64,000 nucleotides of DNA, from the NCBI RefSeq assembly GCF_024763615.1, contig NW_026604778.1, forward strand, positions 1 to 64,000. The letters run 5' to 3'. Under the pieces are notes generated by a model. It searched no databases and was not told the origin of the DNA. It saw only the letters and a list, made by a program, of their open reading frames with translations. Source of the DNA: Phlebotomus papatasi (lineage: Eukaryota; Arthropoda; Insecta; Diptera; Psychodidae). Below, in pieces: positions 56,162 to 64,000 of this stretch; within the stretch, counting starts at the first letter, position 1, and every line of letters starts with the position of its first letter. Both the position numbers and the translations under genes were made by a program.

Positions 56162-58880
56162 CATGGTGTATTAGAAACTGCCAAAAATATTATATATAAT
56201 TTTTAATAAAATGAATTATGACTTGTTTGCACCAAGGCGCTTACGTACATGTTCATCAACATAAGTAGTCATCATAGAAAATTAGAACAAGTCCTACACT
56301 AACAATATTCAGCAAAACATTGGGATCTTACCATTAGACATGGTGGATTAGAAACTGCCAAAAATATTAAATATATTTTTTAGTAAAATGAATTATGATT
56401 TGTTTGCAACAAGGCGCTTATGTACATGTTCATGAACATAAGTAGTCATCATAGAAAATTAAAACAAGTCCTACACTAACAATATTCAGCAAAACATTGG
56501 GATCTTACCATTAGACATGGTGTATTAGAAACTCCAAAAAATATTAAATATATTTTTTAATAAAATGAATTATGATTTGTTTGCACCAAGGCGCTTATGT
56601 ACATGTTCATGAACATAAGTAGTCATCATAGAAAATTAGAACAAGTCCTACACTAACAATATTCAGCAAAACATTGGGATCTTACCATTAGACATGGTGG
56701 ATTAGAAACTGCCAAAAATAATAAATATATTTTTTAATAAAATGAATTATGATTTGTTTGCACCAAGGCGCTTATGTACATGTTCATGAACATAAGTAGT
56801 CATCATAGAAAATTAGAACAAGTCCTACACTAACAATATTCAGCAAAACATTGGGATCTTACCATTAGACATGGTGTATTAGAAACTGCCAAAAATATTA
56901 AATATATTTTTTAATAAAATGAATTATGATTTGTTTGCACCAAGGCGCTTATGTACATGTTCATGAACATAAGTAGTCATCATAAAAAATTAGAACAAGT
57001 CCTACACTAACAATATTCAGCAAAACATTGGGATCTTACCATTAGACATGGTGTATTAGAAACTGCCAAAAATATTAAATATATTTTTTAATAAAATGAA
57101 TTATGATTTGTTTGCACCAAGGCGCTTATGTACATGTTCATGAACATAAGTAGTCATCATAGAAAATTAGAACAAGTCCTACACTAACAATATTCAGCAA
57201 AACATTGGGATCTTACCATTAGACATGATAGATTAGAAACTGCCAAAAATATTAAATATATTTTTTAATAAAATGAATTATGATTTGTTTGCACCTAGGC
57301 GCTTATGTACATGTTCATGAACATAAGTAGTCATCATAGAAAATTAGAACAAGTCCTACACTCCAAAAATATTAAATATATTTTTTAATAAAATGAATTA
57401 TGATTTGTTTGCACCTAGGCGCTTATGTACATGTTCATGAACATAAGTAGTCATCATAGAAAATTAGAACAAGTCCTACACTAACAATATTCAGCAAAAC
57501 ATTGGGATCTTACCATTAGACATGGTGTATTAGAAACTGCCAAAAATATTATATATAATTTTTAATAAAATGAATTATGACTTGTTTGCACCAAGGCGCT
57601 TACGTACATGTTCATCAACATAAGTAGTCATCATAGAAAATTAGAACAAGTCCTACACTAACAATATTCAGCAAAACATTGGGATCTTACCATTAGACAT
57701 GGTGGATTAGAAACTGCCAAAAATATTAAATATATTTTTTAGTAAAATGAATTATGATTTGTTTGCAACAAGGCGCTTATGTACATGTTCATGAACATAA
57801 GTAGTCATCATAGAAAATTAAAACAAGTCCTACACTAACAATATTCAGCAAAACATTGGGATCTTACCATTAGACATGGTGTATTAGAAACTCCAAAAAA
57901 TATTAAATATATTTTTTAATAAAATGAATTATGATTTGTTTGCACCAAGGCGCTTATGTACATGTTCATGAACATAAGTAGTCATCATAGAAAATTAGAA
58001 CAAGTCCTACACTAACAATATTCAGCAAAACATTGGGATCTTACCATTAGACATGGTGGATTAGAAACTGCCAAAAATAATAAATATATTTTTTAATAAA
58101 ATGAATTATGATTTGTTTGCACCAAGGCGCTTATGTACATGTTCATGAACATAAGTAGTCATCATAGAAAATTAGAACAAGTCCTACACTAACAATATTC
58201 AGCAAAACATTGGGATCTTACCATTAGACATGGTGTATTAGAAACTGCCAAAAATATTAAATATATTTTTTAATAAAATGAATTATGATTTGTTTGCACC
58301 AAGGCGCTTATGTACATGTTCATGAACATAAGTAGTCATCATAAAAAATTAGAACAAGTCCTACACTAACAATATTCAGCAAAACATTGGGATCTTACCA
58401 TTAGACATGGTGTATTAGAAACTGCCAAAAATATTAAATATATTTTTTAATAAAATGAATTATGATTTGTTTGCACCAAGGCGCTTATGTACATGTTCAT
58501 GAACATAAGTAGTCATCATAGAAAATTAGAACAAGTCCTACACTAACAATATTCAGCAAAACATTGGGATCTTACCATTAGACATGATAGATTAGAAACT
58601 GCCAAGAATATTAAATATATTTTTTAATAAAATGAATTATGATTTGTTTGCACCTAGGCGCTTATGTACATGTTCATGAACATAAGTAGTCATCATAGAA
58701 AATTAGAACAAGTCCTACACTCCAAAAATATTAAATATATTTTTTAATAAAATGAATTATGATTTGTTTGCACCTAGGCGCTTATGTACATGTTCATGAA
58801 CATAAGTAGTCATCATAGAAAATTAGAACAAGTCCTACGCTAACAATATTCAGCAAAACATTGGGATCTTACCATTAGAC
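56162..58880 (+). repeat. 1,359-bp higher-order repeat, two copies
   Basis: Diagnostic variants recur at 1,359 bp: catggtgta before an acttgtttgc monomer (56162/57521), gaaactccaaaaaat (56528/57887) and gacatgata (57222/58581). 1,359 equals seven full monomers plus one 120-bp deletion monomer. Confidence 0.85.
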
Positions 58881-61136
58881 ATGGTGTATTAGAAACTGCC
58901 AAAAATATTAAATATATTTTTTAATAAAATGAATTATGATTTGTTTGCACCAAGGCGCTTATGTACATGTTCATGAACATAAGTAGTCATCATAGAAAAT
59001 TAGAACAAGTCCTACACTAACAATATTCAGCAAAACATTGGGATCTTACCATTAGACATGGTGGATTAGAAACTGCCAAATATATTAAATTATATTTTTT
59101 AATAAAATGAATTATGATTTGTTTGCACCAAGGCGCTTATGTACATGTTCATGAACATAAGTAGTCATCATAAAAAATTAGAACAAGTCCTACACTAACA
59201 ATATTCAGCAAAACATTGGGATCTTACCATTAGACATGGTGTATTAGAAACTGCCAAAAATATTAAATATATTTTTTAATAAAATGAATTATGATTTGTT
59301 TGCACCAAGGCGCTTATGTACATGTTCATGAACATAAGTAGTCATCATAGAAAATTAGAACAAGTCCTACACTAACAATATTCAGCAAAACATTGGGATC
59401 TTACCATTAGACATGATGGATTAGAAACTGCCAAAAATATTAAATATATTTTTTAATAAAATGAATTATGATTTGTTTGCACCTAGGCGCTTATGTACAT
59501 GTTCATGAACATAAGTAGTCATCATAGAAAATTAGAACAAGTCCTACACTCCAAAAATATTAAATATATTTTTTAATAAAATGAATTATGATTTGTTTGC
59601 ACCAAGGCGCTTATGTACATGTTCATGAACATAAGTAGTCATAATAGAAAATTAGAACAAGTCCTACACTAACAATATTCAGCAAAACATTGGGATCTTA
59701 CCATTAGACATGGTGTATTAGAAACTGCCAAAAATATTATATATAATTTTTAAATAAAATGAATTATGATTTGTTTGCACCAAGGCGCTTACGTACATGT
59801 TCATCAACATGAGTAGTCACCATAGAAAATTAGAACAAGTCCTACGCTAACAATATTCAGCAAAACATTGGGATCTTACTATTAGACATGGTGGATTAGA
59901 AACCGCCAAAAATATTATATATAATTTTTAATAAAATGAATTATGATTTGTTTGCACCAAGACGCTTATGTACATGTTCATGAACATAAGTAGTCGTCAT
60001 AGAAAATTAGAACAAGTCCTACACTAACAATATTCAGCAAAACATTGGGATCTTACCATTAGACATGGTGTTTTAGAAACTGCCAAAAATATTAAATATA
60101 TTTTTTAATAAAATGAATTATGATTTGTTTGCACCAAGGCGCTTATGTACATGTTCATGAACATAAGTAGTCGTCATAGAAAATTAGAACAAGTCCTACA
60201 CTAACAATATTCAGCAAAACATTGGGATCTTACCATTAGACATGGTGGATTAGAAACTGCCAAAAATATTATATATAATTTTTAATAAAATGAATTATGA
60301 TTTGTTTGCACCAAGGCGCTTATGTACATGTTCATGAACATAAGTAGTCATCATAGAAAATTAGAACAAGTCCTACACTAACAATATTCAGCAAAAAATT
60401 GGGATCTTACCATTAGATATGGTGGATTAGAAACTGCCAAAAATATTATATATAATTTCTAATAAAATGAATTATGATTTGTTTGCACCAAGGCGCTTAT
60501 GTACATGTTCATGAACATAAGTAGTCATCATAGAAAATTAGAACAAGTTCTACACTAACAATATTCAGCAAAACATTGGGATCTTACCATTAGACATGGT
60601 GTTTTAGAAACTGCCAAAAATATTAAATATATTTTTTAATAAAATGAATTATGATTTGTTTGCACCTAGGCGCTTATGTACATGACGATGAGCATAAGTA
60701 GTCATCATAGAAAATTAGAACAAGTCCTACGCTAACAATATTCAGCAAAACATTGGGATCTTACCATTAGACATGGTGTTTTAGAAACTGCCAAAAATAT
60801 TAAATATATTTTTTAATAAAATGAATTATGATTTGTTTGCACCTAGGCGCTTATGTACATGTTCATGAACATAAGTAGTCATCATAGAAAATTAGAACAA
60901 GTCCTACGCTAACAATATTCAGCAAAACATTGGGTTCTTACCATTAGACATGGTGTATTAGAAACTGCCAAAAATATTAAATATATTTTTTAATAAAATG
61001 AATTATGATTTGTTTGCACCAAGGCGCTTATGTACATGTTCATGAACATAAGTAGTCATCATAGAAAATTAGAACAAGTCCTACACTAACAATATTCAGC
61101 AAAACATTGGGATCTTACCATTAGACATGATGGATT

Positions 61137-61195
61137 ACAGTTCATGAACATAAGTAGCATCATAAAAATATTAAATTATGGATTAGAAATTTTTT
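61137..61195 (+). repeat. Scrambled satellite monomer
   Basis: After gatggattac the sequence jumps to agttcatgaacataagtagcatcat, then aaaatattaaattatggattagaaatttttt: short satellite words out of order, surrounded by regular monomers. As with 39866-39966, this may be a repair scar or an assembly artefact. Confidence 0.6.
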
Positions 61196-64000
61196 AATAA
61201 AATGAATTATGATTTGTTTGCACCAAGGCGCTTATGTACATGTTCATGAATATAAGTAGTCATCATAGAAAATTAGAACAAGTCCTACACTAACAATATT
61301 CAGCAAAACATTGGGATCTTACCATTAGACATGGTGGATTAGAAACTGCCAAAAATAATAAATATATTTTTTAATAAAATGAATTATGATTTGTTTGCAC
61401 CAAGGCGCTTATGTACATGTTCATGAACATAAGTAGTCATCATAGAAAATTAGAACAAGTCCTACACTAACAATATTCAGCAAAACATTGGGATCTTACG
61501 ATTAGACATGATGGATTAGAAACTGCCAAATATATTAAATTATATTTTTTAATAAAATGAATTATGACTTGTTTGCACCAAGGCGCTTATGTACATGTTC
61601 ATGAACATAAGTAGTCATCATAAAAAATTAGAACAAGTCCTACACTAACAATATTCAGCAAAACATTGGGATCTTACCATTAGACATGGTGTATTAGAAA
61701 CTGCCAAAAATATTAAATATATTTTTTAATAAAATGAATTATGATTTGTTTGCACCAAGGCGCTTATGTACATGTTCATGAACATAAGTAGTCATCATAG
61801 AAAATTAGAACAAGTCCTACACTAACAATATTCAGCAAAACATTGGGATCTTACCATTAGACATGATGGATTAGAAACTGCCAAAAATATTAAATATATT
61901 TTTTAATAAAATGAATTATGATTTGTTTGCACCTAGGCGCTTATGTACATGTTCATGAACATAAGTAGTCATCATAGAAAATTAGAACAAGTCCTACACT
62001 CCAAAAATATTAAATATATTTTTTAATAAAATGAATTATGATTTGTTTGCACCAAGGCGCTTATGTACATGTTCATGAACATAAGTAGTCATAATAGAAA
62101 ATTAGAACAAGTCCTACACTAACAATATTCAGCAAAACATTGGGATCTTACCATTAGACATGGTGGATTAGAAACTCCAAAAATATTAAATATATTTTTT
62201 AATAAAATGAATTATGATTTGTTTGCACCAAGGCGCTTATGTACATGTTCATGAACATAAGTAGTCATCATAGAAAATTAGAACAAGTCCTACACTAACA
62301 ATATTCAGCAAAACATTGGGATCTTACCATTAGACATGGTGTATTAGAAACTGCCAAAAATATTATATATAATTTTTAATAAAATGAATTATGATTTGTT
62401 TGCACCAAGGCGCTTACGTACATGTTCATCAACATAAGTAGTCATCATAGAAAATTAGAACAAGTCCTACACTAACAATATTCAGCAAAACATTGGGATC
62501 TTACCATTAGACATGATGGATTAGAAACTGCCAAAAATATTAAATATATTTTTTAATAAAATGAATTATGATTTGTTTGCACCAAGGCGCTTATGTACAT
62601 GTTCATGAACATAAGTAGGCATCATAGAAAATTAGAACAAGTCCTACACTAACAATATTCAGCAAAACATTGGGATCTTACCATTAGACATGGTGTATTA
62701 GAAACTGCCAAAAATATTATATATAATTTTTAATAAAATGAATTATGACTTGTTTGCACCAAGGCGCTTATGTACATGTTCATGAACATAAGTAGTCATC
62801 ATAGAAAATTAGAACAAGTCCTACACTAACAATATTCAGCAAAACATTGGGATCTTACCATTAGACATGATGGATTAGAAACTGCCAAAAATATTAAATA
62901 TATTTTTTAATAAAATGAATTATGATTTGTTTGCACCAAGGCGCTTATGTACATGTTCATGAACATAAGTAGGCATCATAGAAAATTAGAACAAGTCCTA
63001 CACTAACAATATTCAGCAAAACATTGGGATCTTACCATTAGACATGGTGTATTAGAAACTGCCAAAAATATTATATATAATTTTTAATAAAATGAATTAT
63101 GATTTGTTTGCACCAAGGCGCTTATGTACATGTTCATGAACATAAGTAGTCATCATAGAAAATTAGAACAAGTCCTACACTAACAATATTCAGCAAAACA
63201 TTGGGATCTTACCATTAGACATGGTGTATTAGAAACTGCCAAAAATATTAAATATATTTTTTAATAAAATGAATTATGATTTGTTTGCACCAAGGCGCTT
63301 ATGTACATGTTCATGAACATAAGTAGGCATCATAGAAAATTAGAACAAGTCCTACACTAACAATATTCAGCAAAACATTGGGATCTTACCATTAGACATG
63401 GTGTATTAGAAACTGCCAAAAATATTATATATAATTTTTAATAAAATGAATTATGACTTGTTTGCACCAAGGCGCTTACGTACATGTTCATCAACATAAG
63501 TAGTCATCATAGAAAATTAGAACAAGTCCTACACTAACAATATTCAGCAAAACATTGGGATCTTACCATTAGACGTGGTGGATTAGAAACTGCCAAAAAT
63601 ATTAAATATATTTTTTAATAAAATGAATTATGATTTGTTTGCACCAAGGCGCTTACGTACATGTTCATCAACATGAGTAGTCATCATAGAAAATTAGAAC
63701 AAGTCCTACGCTAACAATATTCAGCAAAACATTGGGATCTTACCATTAGACATGGTGGATTAGAAACTGCCAAAAATATTATATATAATTTTTAAATAAA
63801 ATGAATTATGATTTGTTTGCACCAATGCGCTTACGTACATGTTCATCAACATGAGTAGTCACCATAGAAAATTATAACAAGTCCTACACTAGCAATATTC
63901 AGCAAAACATTGGGATCTTACCATTAGACATGGTGTATTAGAAACTGCCAAAAATATTATATATAATTTTTAATAAAATGAATTATGATTTGTTTGCACC

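Larger units (their letters stand above)
52887..64000 (+). repeat. 177-bp satellite, array 4 (runs off the window)
   Basis: Resumes with the duplicated atatattttttaa and continues past the window end. It contains clear higher-order structure: a 531-bp trimer repeated from 54190, and a 1,359-bp unit repeated near 56.16-58.88 kb. A scrambled unit lies at about 61137-61195 and a variant dyad (catgacgatgagcat) near 60680. Confidence 0.95.

Noticed and set aside
17946..64000. Regular repeats resembling a CRISPR-like array
   Set aside because: The period is 177 bp and whole units are near-identical; there are no unique spacers and the context is eukaryotic satellite.

Overview
The window looks like repeat-rich, gene-poor heterochromatin from an arthropod, most likely an insect. 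The reasons are high AT content, short GT-AG introns of about 60-75 bp, a Polinton/Maverick, an insect-errantivirus-like Ty3/Gypsy element, a Penelope-like element, and about 38 kb of a 177-bp satellite. I cannot name the species. I see no host protein-coding gene.

Layout. (1) 1-2217 is non-coding flank with a degenerate tandem repeat of about 270 bp and two MITEs with TA target sites. (2) 2218-17945 is a Polinton of about 15.7 kb with terminal inverted repeats (TIRs) of about 450-475 bp. It carries protein-primed DNA polymerase B, retroviral-type integrase, adenain-like protease, FtsK/A32-type packaging ATPase, a double-jelly-roll-type major capsid protein, a candidate minor capsid protein and several small conserved virion-type proteins. 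All are on the minus strand except one spliced plus-strand gene at the left end. (3) From 17946 to the window end the DNA is a 177-bp satellite, interrupted three times: by a truncated Gypsy element (24322-28615), by a 1.85-kb non-autonomous element (31762-33608), and by a snap-back pair of Penelope-like 3' ends (51362-52886).

Polinton gene logic. Polymerase B, integrase and protease would serve replication, integration and maturation. The ATPase and capsid proteins would serve virion assembly and packaging. The capsid-side genes overlap one another (TAATG, ATGA and longer overlaps), like a compact viral operon. The polymerase gene resolves into four exons with consistent splice phases, but has one in-frame TAA between polymerase motifs A and B, followed by CTAG. 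A second small gene appears to carry a one-base A-tract frameshift. The element is therefore structurally complete but probably not fully functional unless the stop is read through.

Satellite. Monomers are about 177 bp. A 57-bp-deleted 120-bp variant recurs. Higher-order periods of 531, 1359 and 5379 bp can be measured from diagnostic variants. Two of the three insertions sit in the same AT tract of the monomer.
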